Assembly: GCF_947623445.1 (NCBI RefSeq)
Contig: NC_135245.1
Location: 16,251,501-16,315,500 of the forward strand
DNA: 64,000 nt
Direction of reading: 5' to 3'
DNA from: Clavelina lepadiformis
Lineage: Eukaryota > Chordata > Ascidiacea > Aplousobranchia > Clavelinidae
The notes below the pieces were generated by a model that ran no database searches, was not told the origin of the DNA, and was given only the letters and a program-made list of their open reading frames with translations. Positions 1 to 11,600 of the stretch are shown one piece after another; position 1 is the stretch's first letter, and every line of letters starts with the position of its first letter. The position numbers and the translations under genes are program-made.

Positions 1-110
1 AAACAAACTTAATTTTACACTTTTCTCGCAGAATCTTCTAGCACTAATATTACAAAAGAAAAGCTGATGGAATGGTGGGAAACAGTGGGTGGCGTTCACT
101 CGAAATTAAG

Positions 111-1246
111 TTATTTTTTTCGCTTCGGCATTGGATCATCGCAAACATCACCATGTTTCCAGTCAATAACGTGATTTACATTTGACCCCTTAAGTGACTT
201 GATATTCTTTTTGCACATTATCACATTTTCAAATTGTGCATATTGGTGAATATCAGGCACTTCATTTCGACGGCCAGTTTGTCTCATATGACCGAAATAT
301 GCCTCCAATGGGTCTTGGTTTAAGCGCTTAGTTAAGACGTATGAACCTTCTGGGCTGTTCTCCAACAAGAATTTCACCAATTCAGCAATGGCCATGGATG
401 TGGAAACTAAACCGTCGTAGGTTTGATGGCTCAGAAACTGCTTTGACTGTTCGGAAACGGACCCAGTTAAACTGCTTTTCCATTGTTTTAACTGTGAGAG
501 GAATGTATTAAGCCATTTCAGACGAGGATCATCAATCGTTGTATATGGTTTCAAGTCTGGGTTGTATGAATAATTTAATCTGGTGTTCATGAGGTCAAAC
601 CACTTATTCAGCAAACCACGCACTCATCTTCATTTCTTCTCCACCACGACTTTTCATTAAACTGGAGACAGTTCCAGAGAGCAATTGTGCAGCATAGCAA
701 ACCCGCATTTTTGCGTAACTCTTTTGGGAAAAATGGCCATCAGTCAACTTGCAACTTCTCAACTCTGAACTTTCAAATAGGTAGGGAACATGGCAAAAAT
801 GCTCCCACAAAATGAAATGTTGTTTGTACTTCATCATTCTAGCTCCACCTGGACGGCTAGATCTCACACAGTTACAGGCTGTCTTCAGCAAGTGTGGAGG
901 GTCACTAATCAAATAAATAGGCATTTCTGGCTGATAAATATTAATACACTTGCAGGGGACGGTCAAATTGGAATTATTGAGCAATTGGAACAATTTTCGA
1001 TTGCAGGATGCACCATCAGCAACAAGTGCTAAGACTGTAAAACCACATCTGGCCAAGGATTCAACCACTTCCCAGAACCTTCCGGCAAGCGAGCAGATTT
1101 CAAGGACGAAACAGATTTGAAATGTACTTTTGTTTCAAAGATACGCTTCCTCGGCGGCTTTCTTGAATTTACCTGCGCCAAAGTCAGCTTAGGCATACAC
1201 AAAGTGGGTACTGCTCCTTCACGTAATTCTTTACGGGAACCCTCTG
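111..1246 (-). pseudogene. P-element/THAP9-like transposase, catalytic and C-terminal remnants
   Basis: Reading leftwards, 1246-1190 is an exon piece after a T-rich acceptor (TTTTTTTGCAG). It encodes the basic end of a THAP domain (LREGAVPTL) and meets a possible donor (GCGCAG then GTAAAT). 1068-604 is open and carries the RNase-H-like core signature of P-element transposases (VADGASCNRK, then DPPHLLKTACN). 623-111 is open one frame over and carries the conserved C-terminal motif (TKRLNQDPLEAYFGHMRQ) before a stop at 111. The one-base frame change near 610-620, and only about 120 bp where several hundred codons would be expected, mark it as decayed and internally deleted. Family knowledge: THAP9 and P elements cut DNA with a split RNase-H fold. 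No terminal repeats were found. Domesticated rather than dead is possible but unlikely with the frameshift. Confidence 0.75.
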
Positions 1247-1482
1247 CAAAAAAACTCTTATTTGTGCATACATGAACATTTGCAATTTTGATACTTGTAA
1301 TGATACATATATTAATCTGAAACCACAGTGAAGGTTTGCACTAATAGCTTGTTACAGATGCAGTGTTATGCTGTGCTCACTCGCTAGCAAATGTAATGAA
1401 ATTCTGCATCAAACCATCTCATGGAAAACAAACGCTAGACATGGCATTACATTAAATATCTTTCCTCAATGCACTAGCTACA

Positions 1483-1740
1483 CTACATATAAGTGTATGT
1501 AAAACAAATTTTACTTAAAACAATGTCAGATCTTTCAAAATGCCCTTCACACATTTTCACAGCATCTCGAGCAAATAGGTTTTTTATGTGCTCGTCGCTT
1601 CTGCAAGCCAGCACAATACACTCCAACCTTTCAGCCCAGCTTTCCTTCTCCTTTTTTACAAATTTTCTCGAAGGTATCTTAAACAGAGTCACGGCAGGTG
1701 ACCTGTTGTTGCACATTGGTAAACAGCACAAGTTTGCCAT
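1483..1740 (-). CDS. THAP zinc-finger exon (N-terminus of the P-element-like transposase)
   Basis: The 85-codon frame starts at an ATG (1740) and has the C2CH layout of a THAP DNA-binding domain: an early Cys pair (residues 5/6 and 10), an F-KIP turn, a central Trp (WAERL), and a late C-x2-H followed by F (CEGHF, about residues 64-68). The THAP tail AVPTL is not in this frame but appears across a ~240 bp gap at 1246, after an intron-like acceptor. The domain is therefore probably split by an intron, as in other THAP genes. It shares strand and order with the transposase remnants at 111-1246, so I read it as their first exon. A free-standing THAP gene fragment cannot be excluded. Confidence 0.65.
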   Translation of the reverse strand: MANLCCLPMCNNRSPAVTLFKIPSRKFVKKEKESWAERLECIVLACRSDEHIKNLFARDAVKMCEGHFERSDIVLSKICFTYTYM

Positions 1741-2745
1741 TATTTCAGACTATTTAGCATTTTAGCCTATTTCAATAACTCAAAACCTGCAACATAAGAC
1801 CTGTACTAATGAGTCTTAATCTGTAAAGTTTTTATTCTGTGCGTAGAGCGTAATTTTATGCGCAGATGAAACAATACAATATGACTCGGTCTATCTAAAT
1901 TTTTCATCCATTCATTTTATTTTTCACCTTAAATGTTATGGTGAACGAAAAAATCTTCCCGTGCAATGCAAGTAGGCTAGGCTAAGCCATGCCTTGATAC
2001 AAAACAGCAGCATTAGCAGTTCAAGGAACTGAAACTAAATTAATTGCTGAACCTAAAACTCTCACCTGATTTCATTAATTAATTTCAATTAAATTTAACA
2101 CCCATTGGATCCCAACAACTGCACCGTAATAATAAGACTAATCTGTTCCAGCAGCAAACAGATCTGAAAATCATTATCGTCGTCCGCATGTTTATTGTTA
2201 TGTAGTGAACCGTGACCGTGGAGAAAGTAGAATATGCTCCAAGAGAATAAAAGAAACAAACATGACGTCATGCGCAAAAGAGAAGTTTCTACTCATGTGT
2301 TTAAATCTCTTTGCTCCAATACAATCTTTGATTGACTGAATGTTTATTGTCCTCGATATAATGAGCCTCAAGGTCTTTGTCTTGCTTTATCAACCCTAGA
2401 CTCGACTGTTCAGCCAAAAGCTGATTGTCTTGTGTTGCCGACAACCAAAGTTGTCTAACTTGTCACTGAGCTAATTTAGTTTGTACTCATCAGTAGATTG
2501 CACAATAATGTTGATTGTATAAACTGATTATATTGTTTCTTCTTAATACGATTAAAAATTGGCAGATCATTTGCACATCAACAGCATTTCATTCAACAGT
2601 TAATGTTTTAGCATATTGGCTTAGCTATATTCAACTGTATTAAATTACTTGTTGCTGGTTACTGTAAGACTTGTTACTGGCATACGCTAACACACTTACT
2701 TTTGGCAAACTGAACGCATGCGAGAAAGGCACAAATATTACGTCA
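1741..2745. other. AT-rich stretch without a recognisable gene
   Basis: No frame here has a recognisable domain. Roughly 2330-2540 is a diverged relative of 27205-27425 (both start around an AATGTTTATTG motif and share short runs afterwards), so part of it is an old repeat. The rest looks single copy in the window. Confidence 0.5.
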
Positions 2746-2749
2746 CAAC

Positions 2750-3432
2750 TATGGGAAATGGTGTGGTAGATTGATTTCTGACTGGCCTAAGCCAAGTCTT
2801 ACTGTTTGACTCCGAGATAATTTATCTTTGACTCCGATGCGTTTACTGTCTCTATATTGCTTCTTAAATCAACACCAACTTCATAAGGTCAAATTGTTAT
2901 ATTGTCCGAATAAGTTGTCACATCGAAACCAATTAATCACCATTCCACATTTGAATAGAACTATCACTTGAATTCAATACTGAATAAGCCAAAACGTAAA
3001 ACAGATCCAAAACTAAAAACTGTGAGAAGTACTAGCAAGTCCTGAAGGGACAAGCCCTCGCAGAGCCTCGCCAGCCCGAGCATAACGATTTGAACCAAGC
3101 TTAACCTTTTATATCATACACGTCAGCCAATCAGCTAACGCCATGTTATTATTACACTGCTACCCTAAAACCACGTATCGCATACATTCTACGTCATCTA
3201 AACGTTTCATCAAGTACACTTCAAACTTTACGCCGTGAAAACAATGCTACTTGAAATGCTTATATCTGTGTCCAATATGTCAGTTAGAAATACAATTTGT
3301 TTGAATAACAGAATTTACCAAGTGTAACACAGCTGTCTAAATATTCAATTTTATCTAACTGGAGAAAATGCAAAAACTTATGCAAAATGCCAATTTATAT
3401 AACTAATTGCCAATTCTATCATGATCCCCACA
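2750..3432. mobile_element. Solo LTR-like repeat, copy 1 (4-bp TSD CAAC)
   Basis: The element begins TATGGGAAATGG and ends GATCCCCACA. It is flanked by the 4-bp direct repeat CAAC (2746-2749 and 3433-3436). Two relatives at 31390-32090 and 46356-47029 have the same ends and their own 4-bp repeats, and all are about 0.67-0.70 kb. No coding frame is present. Size, short duplication and near-inverted ends (TATGGG / CCCACA) fit a solo LTR; the internal region was not seen, so the family is unknown. Confidence 0.65.
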
Positions 3433-4934
3433 CAACAATGGTACAGGAAGTGATTGTGGCTCGTGTTACGCTTTGCTAAAACGACACATAAGTACGAGAA
3501 TTGTAAATCTTACACAATCTGTATATTACCTTTGGTTATTATTACAATATTATCACAAGCTCACCAAATTATTATGGTTCAAACAAGTTGATAATTGTCA
3601 AATTAACATGAGGTACAGCTCAGTTAATCGCGATTAGCGCATAGTTTTGGAATGTGAAATAACAATCTACAACATCTCCTGCAGGTGCCAATGAAAACCT
3701 TCAATCATAAAATAAAACCGGGTCCTAAGATTCGAGAAAAAATACGAAAATTGGATGGGAATCTTCTGAGATTCGGTTCTTTAGGTTTCCTTATTCTAGA
3801 ATGTGCATCTCTAGGTGTAGTTAAGGTCGGTATTGACTTTGAGTACTGGTTGGTGGTTGTCGATCTGGTTGGTTTCTTTGTCTAAGGTATTTGGTCTTAT
3901 TTACCATCCGATAAAAATACAGGTCTCTTTTTAGTCCATGCAAATCATAACATACATGCCCATAACAACTGGCTTGATCTTTTGACGATAAGTAAAATGA
4001 TTGATAAATTGAACATGGAGCTAACTGGCATACGGCGTCCCAAACTTGTTTGATACGTTGTTTCACTACTATTCACAACAAATTGCCAAGCTTTTTGAAA
4101 GTTTTGGCTCTTCCTCAACGCAATTTTAGATACGCTACTCTAAGCTGAAGTTACATGTATATTAACACTTTTACTGCAAGGCAAAAATAGATAAAATTCT
4201 TGTTGGGCTAGAAAAAAGCGTTTTAACAATTCTGTTAAGTATCAGGTGCTCTAACCAGTCTACCACAAGGCCGACAAAAAGTAAAGGTCACGCAAGGGTT
4301 TGGTTCGTTGACCAAGTGGTTGATTTGTCATTGTACCATTTTTCGTTGGTAGCATTTTTGACGGGATGGATGGGACAACTGTGGAAATTTTAGACTCGGA
4401 TTAATAATTATTTTACTTATCTGTTAACTGTCAGGTGCTTCAACGTCCTACCCAGACAACCCAGTAGTTCTTAACCTTTTTTCATCTGTTTTCCCATTTA
4501 CGCCAACTACCACACCCCAAATTTCCCCATTCAGTTTTTAACAGTTTTTTAGCTAGAGGTAAAGTAAGCCTCACTTCTAAACATAGTTTAATATAACTAA
4601 CCAAACACTTCAACTTTACGATTTTTTGTAATCAAATCAAGCATTTCTGATAGGTAGGCCTACCACGAATGCAAAGTCAACTCAGCTTAGTAATATTTAA
4701 TTCACGTTTTTGCTTACCATTACTTCAAATGTAGGCTGTTTACACCTCTATGTATTCATGAGGATATTGGACAGTTGCTACAGTGTAAAAGGGATGTTAA
4801 ACAGTGAGCTGTAGCGTATACGGTGTATTCATTTATGACAAAAGTTTTTATGTGAATGGGATTACTGTGTACAAAACGTTAATGAATATTTCCCAGTGGA
4901 ACCTGCAAAATTTTTCACTGGTAGAAAATTTTCC

Positions 4935-5015
4935 ACCACTTAACAACCGCTGCTCTAACCACTTGTCCATTAGGCTGACAAAATTAAAATTCAGGCAAGG
5001 GTTTGGTTCGTTCAC
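4935..5015 (-). repeat. tRNA-like segment (possible SINE head)
   Basis: Read on the minus strand this has an A-box-like run (TGGACAAGTGGTTAGAGCAG) just after a GTCAGCC start. Each mosaic block has a related copy (26915, 40148, 47727, 53650) and a second variant in the GGTGCTCTAACC context (4245, 15330, 38890, 47255, 53125). A B-box-like GGTTTGGTTCG lies on the other side. It is not a foldable functional tRNA by eye. SINE origin is an inference. Confidence 0.35.
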
Positions 5016-5343
5016 TATTTGATTTATGAAAGCGGGTATCAAAGTGTCTCTATTAACTCTATTGATGAGATTTTTGTTTTTTTGGCGGACATGGCATATG
5101 ACAAGACAAGGCGTAAAGCGTTCCAAAAAATCGACAAACTCTTCCTGGCACCTACATCACTGAGGATTACTGCATATTCAAAACTAGCTGATTGGACATG
5201 AGTGACGTAGCAAACCATCTTCTACTTCCTCGCACAACCGATCTGTGTAAAAGATTGTTGCCATGTACACAGGCCACCAGAACGGGACTCTGGTCCCGTG
5301 GATGGTGTTCATTTTAGCTGGGTTTTTGCTTTTCCATCCAGAC

Positions 5344-5962
5344 CAGTGGTTCTCAAAGTTTTGTTCCGATTTCTCCCTTACCAACCAAAACACCGTCAAT
5401 TCCTCCCCCCCAAAAAATTACAAAAAATAATTTCCAAATTTTACACTACCTGAATATTGTCCCTGGATGATGTCTTTTGAAGATTTATCTCAGGAATAAA
5501 ATTCAAAATTGCAAAAGAACGCTCTTACAAAATAACCAAACAAATTTACAAACAAATCGTTGCTCATTGTTAGTGAGAACCGTGAACCTCATGTTGAGAA
5601 GTTAATAAAGAAAATCGGGGAGAAAAGCGTGTGAGTTTTGCTCGAAGGTCTCCGCAAATATCGTGTGTTCCTCTTTTTTTCATCACTAGCTTACTAGCTA
5701 GTTCTATAAGTACCTTACTAACAATAAAGAGAAAACAATAGCCATTATGAACCAAACACACACGTTTATAACGTCAGTCACTGAACTTAAAGAGCTTGTC
5801 CTCGCGCACTAATGTAGACATCTAAACAACCTCTTCGAGAGGATTTTTTTGTTACAAATAAAATTAAAGTTTTTTTCATATACAGTTTTTCCTCCCCAAT
5901 TCCTCCCTGGAATTAAAAATTCCCCCTTTAGTGAGCCAAGTGGCCCGGTTTGAGCAGCACTG
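5344..5962. mobile_element. hAT-type MITE, 8-bp TSD ATCCAGAC
   Basis: The element starts CAGTGGTTCTCAAAG and ends TTTGAGCAGCACTG, so the termini are inverted repeats of the hAT-Charlie kind. Perfect 8-bp direct repeats ATCCAGAC flank it (5336-5343 and 5963-5970). The block copy at 40545-41165 has the same insertion. The copy at 48111-48120 has an uninterrupted CATCCAGACACACC, an empty site. No transposase frame is present, so it is non-autonomous. Confidence 0.85.
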
Positions 5963-6514
5963 ATCCAGACACACCGGTCGGTTCCATCTTGACGGTGATA
6001 CAACGTTTATGTCCTGCCAAACTATCAACTTAACTTTTCTTTTGTATTAAATGTGTTTTAATATTTTTTTTAATTTGCGTTTGGTGACCGTGCTGACGCT
6101 AATAACTTTTTTATATTCTCATACTGATCGGTAATGCATGTTTTTTCCTCGAGGCCTTGTCAAATTTGTGGAAATTATTGTCTTTAACTGCTAATATGTT
6201 TTCGCCACCTGCGGCAGCACAATCAATCAATCATTTTATTTTTTGGAAAAAGCGTGGTGGAGACGAAAAATCAAAGCCAGTTGTTACAAACACGTGCCAA
6301 TGAACAGGAAAAAGTGGCAAAGCCGAAAAGGCTTAAAAGGTTCTACAGAGAAATAACTTTGATATTTGCTTGTAACTACTAGTACGGCTACTAAACCTAC
6401 AATGTTTCGTCCCCTGGAGTAAAGACGAAATAAAAATTGAAACAACGTGGAAAGGTTTCTGCTGGTTGAGACGAGCCTACGAAGCTTCTATAGTATTTTA
6501 GTCAATATACTTAT

Positions 6515-7345
6515 TGCGGGCCATCGAATAGATCGTACGTTTTAAATCGGCAAGCATGTCAACAAAACACGGCTAGAAACGATAAATGCTGACGCTGTCA
6601 TGGTGGGTACGGTAATCGAGAATAAAGTGTTTTTTAAAACGCGAAACCACCTTAATTGGTCTGTCCAAGGGTTTGCGGGTTGCTTCGTGCCTGACAAAGA
6701 CATGAGAGCAGGTAAGTAAGCGCGGGTCCACGTGAACTTCCGTATTCGTGGGAGAACGGAGAGCATTGTATCTTAATGTTGTCATAAACTAAGCCAGTTA
6801 CGCCACAAAATTTGTGTGGGCCGTCAATTTGTCCATTGCAGCTGCGGTCTGCTTGTGTTTCGCACCTATGAACGCAGTTCAGAGAAAAGCGCAGACGTCC
6901 ATTCCGCGCCTCTGTCAGAAACAGTTTCCAGAGGACAACCGAGACGATCTAGGCCTATAAAGTTTAAAATCAAAGCAGACGTAACCGTTTGAGATGATTT
7001 GTAAGGTAAAGGAATGACTTCCTTCCATCTACTGAAGCTGCAAATGACGGTTAAGATATACGAAAACCCGTTGACTCTGTTGATGGACCAACCAGGTCCA
7101 AATAATTTTTTAAAAGCGTTACGACGGTGGAGGAAATTTCATCAGGGGTACCGGTACCACAGTGTGACGTTGAACCTTCGATCGCCCACTGTAGAGGCAA
7201 GTCCTGCGCCAGCCGTTAACGTCTTTACTCATTCTTGTTCAAACATAACGATCAGCAATTAATCTTAAAGTGCCACTTTCACCAGAGTGAGATAAATCAT
7301 GATTTATATGAAAAATCTGTCTTCTAAAGTACCTGGTGGCAATAC
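6515..7345 (-). pseudogene. Ty3/gypsy integrase remnants (copy 1)
   Basis: On the minus strand 7345-7014 gives broken pieces of the integrase HHCC zinc region (HINHDLSH, ADRYV, MSKDVNGW). 6785-6540 gives the C-terminal module after the catalytic core (HVDPRLLT, DRPIKVVSRFKK, HHDSVSIYR). Frames change repeatedly and stops intervene, so it is dead. Better preserved relatives lie at 28339-29224 and 32440-33210. Between 6790 and 6980 is the part matching the catalytic core near 32650-32830. Family knowledge: integrase inserts retroelement cDNA into chromosomes. Confidence 0.65.
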
Positions 7346-7620
7346 GAGGAAAACCTTTTTTAGACACAGCTCCGAGCAGCAAAAGACCGAAGTCTTTCGC
7401 TGGAAACTGTTTAGATGCTGCTAAGTTATTAGTTTTTCTAGCAAACTTTTAACTTAAAGGTAGCATCAAGTTTTCTGCTCTTTGCTGCAGGAGACATTTT
7501 TATCTGACAACGGCAATTCATAACGAGAATTTGTAACATAGTAGAAAATACACTACACTTTTAAAAGCGTATGTGTAGGAAAATAAAAAAGTGGCTGAGT
7601 TGCAATAAGTAGTCAGGCAA

Positions 7621-8290
7621 ATAGGCTGTGATAATATTAAGAACTAATGTAATATAAGATTGTGTAAGACTAAGAATTCTCGTCTATCGAATCAGCGAAG
7701 CATAAAACTGCGTGAAGTAATCGATTACTTCCTGCTAATTGTGTGTGCTTTATGAGTTATCACTCTTCTTGTTATTACGATCAACGCCGCAACATGTAAG
7801 TCTTTATGCTGTTGCTGTACCAATGTTTTATCTAAATGTATTCGTTTAAAGAAGCTTCAATATAATCAGAATATATAGTTGTCATTCCTGTGTAATCATT
7901 GTTGAATTCGATTTGAAGAAGTTCAGTTTCAATAGAATTATTTATAGATAAATTTGTCATCATCTTCAAGACAATTAGCTTTTAGCAGAACAATTAAGTC
8001 CAAGATTGCGAAAAGCATACAACGACCTTTAAAGTCTCATATATCATCGAGTGCAATAAACAATTCAGTGGACAAACATTGTAGTGAAGTGGTCAACCTT
8101 ACAGGTTAAGGTTAGGGCAATTTTGCAGGAATTTGTTTTGTCGTTGAGAACGATTACGCTATAAGATATCTTTTGTTCAAAAGCACAATGCATTGTTATG
8201 TAGTTGTAGTGTCGCGACGGCGAGCGAATGTCTTAAGACTTCTTGGTGTGAGGTACGATTATTTTATTGTAGTCTAAGACAAAAACGCGG
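7621..8290. other. Intergenic stretch upstream of RRM copy 1
   Basis: No gene seen. About 8125-8325 is repeated upstream of the other + copies (29466-29660 and 42870-43065), so it belongs to the upstream flank of the + oriented cassettes. 7660-8120 appears single copy here. Confidence 0.5.
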
Positions 8291-8294
8291 CATG

Positions 8295-8317
8295 GGCCTA
8301 TACATCATATATAGGCC
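8295..8317. repeat. Short inverted repeat at the cassette edge
   Basis: GGCCTATA and TATAGGCC arms flank a short spacer. The same hairpin lies just before the RRM promoter segment in the + copies (43042-43064; a mutated form near 33500), exactly where homology with the inverted (-) cassettes stops. Confidence 0.6.
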
Positions 8318-8377
8318 TAAGTGCCAGTATTTTGGACTTGAAAACTGGTAGTGGACCTATACGCCGGCATTTACAGA

Positions 8378-8394
8378 AAGTAAATGATTTACTT
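8378..8394. promoter_or_regulatory. Conserved palindrome about 207 bp upstream of the RRM start
   Basis: AAGTAAATGATTTACTT is a perfect palindrome around a central G. It recurs at the same relative place upstream of the copies at 14249, 19918, 33813, 43353 and 52282. In the dead copy at 29868 it is degraded to GATTAACTT. A dimeric transcription-factor site is a reasonable guess; the factor is unknown. Confidence 0.45.
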
Positions 8395-8542
8395 CATGTA
8401 GTGCGCTATTATACTGGCCAGAAAAATGGTTCAGAAAAACAAGATTCTTGTGTATATATATGATATATATAACTATTATACTTATTTATCAAATCCCCAA
8501 TATTTTTTATACATTTAAAGTGTGTACCTGGCGAATCAATGA

Positions 8543-8550
8543 TATAAAAG
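8543..8550 (+). promoter_or_regulatory. TATA box of RRM copy 1
   Basis: TATAAAAG lies 51 bp before the ATG at 8601, placing a start site about 25-30 bp downstream and giving a very short 5' UTR. It is conserved in the copies at 19918 (19969-19976, minus strand) and 43353, and is TATAAAC at 33754-33760. Confidence 0.6.
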
Positions 8551-8600
8551 TTTGCCAACTGCAGGAATTTGATACAATAATACAAAATAAATAACCAAAA

Positions 8601-11600
8601 ATGGGAGATAGCTGTAAGGTTTTTGTTGGGAATCTTTCTTACGACGCTACTGAGGATGAACTTTACGAAATATTTGGAAATTGTGGAAAAGTTGAAGATG
8701 TGGCTATAATCACAGATCGTGATACTGGCAGAGCTCGTGGTTTTGGGTTTGTCACCTTCAGTTCTCCGGATGAAGCCGAGGCAGCAATCAAGAGACTTCA
8801 TCAAACTGATTTCAAAGGACGTGATCTCACTGTTCGGGAGGCGGAGTCACGAAGAGGTGGTGGTGGTGGCGGAGGCGGTTATCGTGGAAGAGGTGGAGGA
8901 TATGGCGGCGGACGTGGAGGTGGTGGAGGATATGGAGGTGGAAGAAGTGGAGGTGGTTACGGTAAGTCTTGCAGATCAAATTGCAAACCAGAATAAACCT
9001 GCTATTGTTATAAAGTATTTAACAAAGACAAGGGCTTTTGCTTTTCACTAACCAGGATATATATCTTTTGTATAATATATATATAATAATATTTTGTTTG
9101 TAGCAATGATGCTTAGCTGTTGTTTAGCTATACAAAGATGTTTGTTCATATGCTTACTAAAAAAACATGTTCGTTTTGCGACTGGACATATTTATTTTGG
9201 GCCGAAATAATCATATTATTATTTGTTCTTTTGTGAACAATCCAAGGGTAAAATATCATATAGACCAAGTGGATATTTTCACAAGCACTTAGAAATGTCC
9301 CCAAGGGTGACACACATCAGGAGTTATTTGTTTGACAGGGATTTAAATGACGAGGTAAGAGGGCCAATTTAACATTTCACTTTTTATTCCAGCATCCCTC
9401 ATAACATTAAGCGAATTGTTATTTATTTGCTTAGTTCGTAACACTACATAATTGATAGGGTTGGGACAAGCCATATTTTATTAATTTGTGTTTAAATTTT
9501 GTTGTTTTAAGGGTGAAAAGTGATGACATATCGCAAAATTACAATTCAAAATTGGCACCTTAGCCTTTTTCCATTTTTTTGCCAGAATTTTTCTTAGCAG
9601 AGAGTTTGTACGCTGGTATAAAGTTCTAAATTGATGCTTTATATTGTAAATGTTTTGCTGATAGCCAAATACTGGAGCATTGAGTTTTAATGCATATATG
9701 ATATTTTAAGTATTTTGCTCACATAAACGAACCTTAGACTGCTGTTTTTACGTTCAATGCACCAGGTTACGCGTTGACATACCAAGGCCAAATTTGCTGG
9801 CTGAGTCTTAATTAGTCGAGTCGTATAATAATTGAGTCGTATATACTGGGTTTTCAAACTTTCTTTGGTTTTTTTAAAATATAACATTATAACAACTATA
9901 GCAATGTTTTGTGATATGATTGCGTGTTGATTTTAGTCACAATAAATGATAAATTTGGTTGCACAAAATATATCTCTTGGGTCTATTGCGATTTGCACTA
10001 AATGTCATTTTCATTTTTGTTATATTTATTTTATGTAAATGTTTTAATGTTTTCTTACAAAAAATTAGACTGTAGTGCAAAACATCCCAAATTTAGACAT
10101 ACCATTAGTTTGTGCTAACTAGGCATGTTGTTGAGATTAAACCTTGTTAATTATTGCCTAATACAGTGGTTCTCAACCGGGGGTGCGCGGACCCCCAAGG
10201 GTCCGCGAAACGTTTTCAGGGGGTCCGTGAGAACTTCGAAATTTGCAACATAAAGTACGAGTTTTTAAAAAGTTTTTGCTGTTTATCATTGCTGTTTGGA
10301 ATAGGCTTGAACATTTGCTTAATTGCCTATCGTGATGGGACAATACAAAAGCTTATTGAGATTTATCACCCGCAGGGAAGGCCTATTGTGATGCAATAGA
10401 TTGCGGATTATACGAGAAGACAGCTGGATACAGTGATTTTAAGTTGCTGGAGATTGCACATAATCGCTTTCTCAGTTTCTGCTCTCGTTCATATAAAATC
10501 GAAAACACGTAACCAACTAAATGTTGAAGACGACATGCGACTATCGATTTCGAAAATTCAACCCCGTATTTCAAGACTTGTTTCTAATATGCAACAGCAA
10601 AACTCCCATTAAGTGTATTCGCTTTGAAATAAATAAAAATATCCGCATAGTTTGATGTTATTTTGATTGAATAGCGCAGTCGTGCACCAAGACTATTAAG
10701 TAAAACTAAGCAAAGAAACATTTAAGTGCAGTCTCAGAACCCTTAGTTTGCTTAAACTTCAGGGGTCCGCCAACTGCTTTGACAGCACCAAAAGGGGTCC
10801 GCCAAGATCAGAAGGTTGAGAACCACTGGCCTAATAGATTGTTCGTTAATCTGACTCCATTGATATCGCATTCATTAATCCCTGATAGCTTAGTTCAGCA
10901 TTATAGTACAAAAACCAAACTGTCAATGTCTTTAATATTGATATATTTTAATTCTCAACGAAACAGTTACTGTTTTCAGAGCACGGAATAGAGTTGCATT
11001 CAATAGACTGTTAATATTCTACTAAACATTTGAGAACTAGCGCATTGAGCGCTGTAGTACGAATGACGTAACTCGTAAGTAATCAAAACTGGGCCGCGTG
11101 TTTTAAACACCAAAATATAGCCCAATGCTTGTTGATAAACACACGAAACAGAACACAAATAACATTATAATATATCATCAGATTTGCACGAGAATTATGA
11201 CCATATATGTTGGGTGTTGGGTGTGACAATTATGAAGGGCTAACAATGACTTTTGCTTATTATAGTATGTTTGCTAATGGTTCTGAGATGTTATGTAATA
11301 AATGGTATAGGTTAGTAAGATTTAAAACAGATCTGAAACCCAAACATATCTCACGACACATTGCACCGAAATAGATTTTTCCGTAAAGCTAGAAGTTTGT
11401 CACAATCAAACCCAACACACATTATTTGCATGTGATTTTCCATGTAAAGTTTGGAAAGTGGTTTGTTACATGTATTACAGTAAATTATCCATTATCGCGA
11501 CACTTTGTGCCCTAGTTTTAGGCTAAGTGTTATGGTGGCACTAAAGGCCAAAGTGATTTTACTGTTTGCATTAAAAGCTTGCCACTGAAATATCAGGGTT

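Larger units (their letters stand above)
3606..7620 (+). repeat. Mosaic intergenic block, copy 1
   Basis: This segment matches 38222-42575 over its length apart from indels, and matches shorter blocks at 14640-15960, 20330-29465, 45890-48400 and 52690-53950. Landmarks in order: GCCAATGAAAACCTTC (3688), a tRNA-like segment (4230-4330), a second tRNA-like segment (4935-5015), CACCTGCGGCAGCACAATC (near 6209), then reverse-strand gypsy integrase remnants. The block keeps + orientation whichever way the adjacent RRM gene points. No host gene is recognised in it. Confidence 0.8.

Noticed and set aside
1..110. Possible + strand exon after a TTCTCGCAG acceptor (ITKEKLMEWWETVGGVH...).
   Set aside because: It is cut by the window edge, ends soon at a stop, and overlaps the 3' end of the P-element-like remnant; no recognisable family.
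8719..9051. Second-frame reading (EEVVVV repeats) over the RRM exon, also in the other copies.
   Set aside because: Out-of-frame shadow of the Gly-rich coding region; no independent start context or motif.
9238..9354. Candidate cassette exon in the RRM intron: open frame ending at a good GAG|GTAAGA donor, present in all introns.
   Set aside because: The frame is broken in sister copies (an 8-bp insertion in copy 19918, TAG in copy 43353) and the exit phase does not fit exon 2. Conservation is explained by recent duplication.
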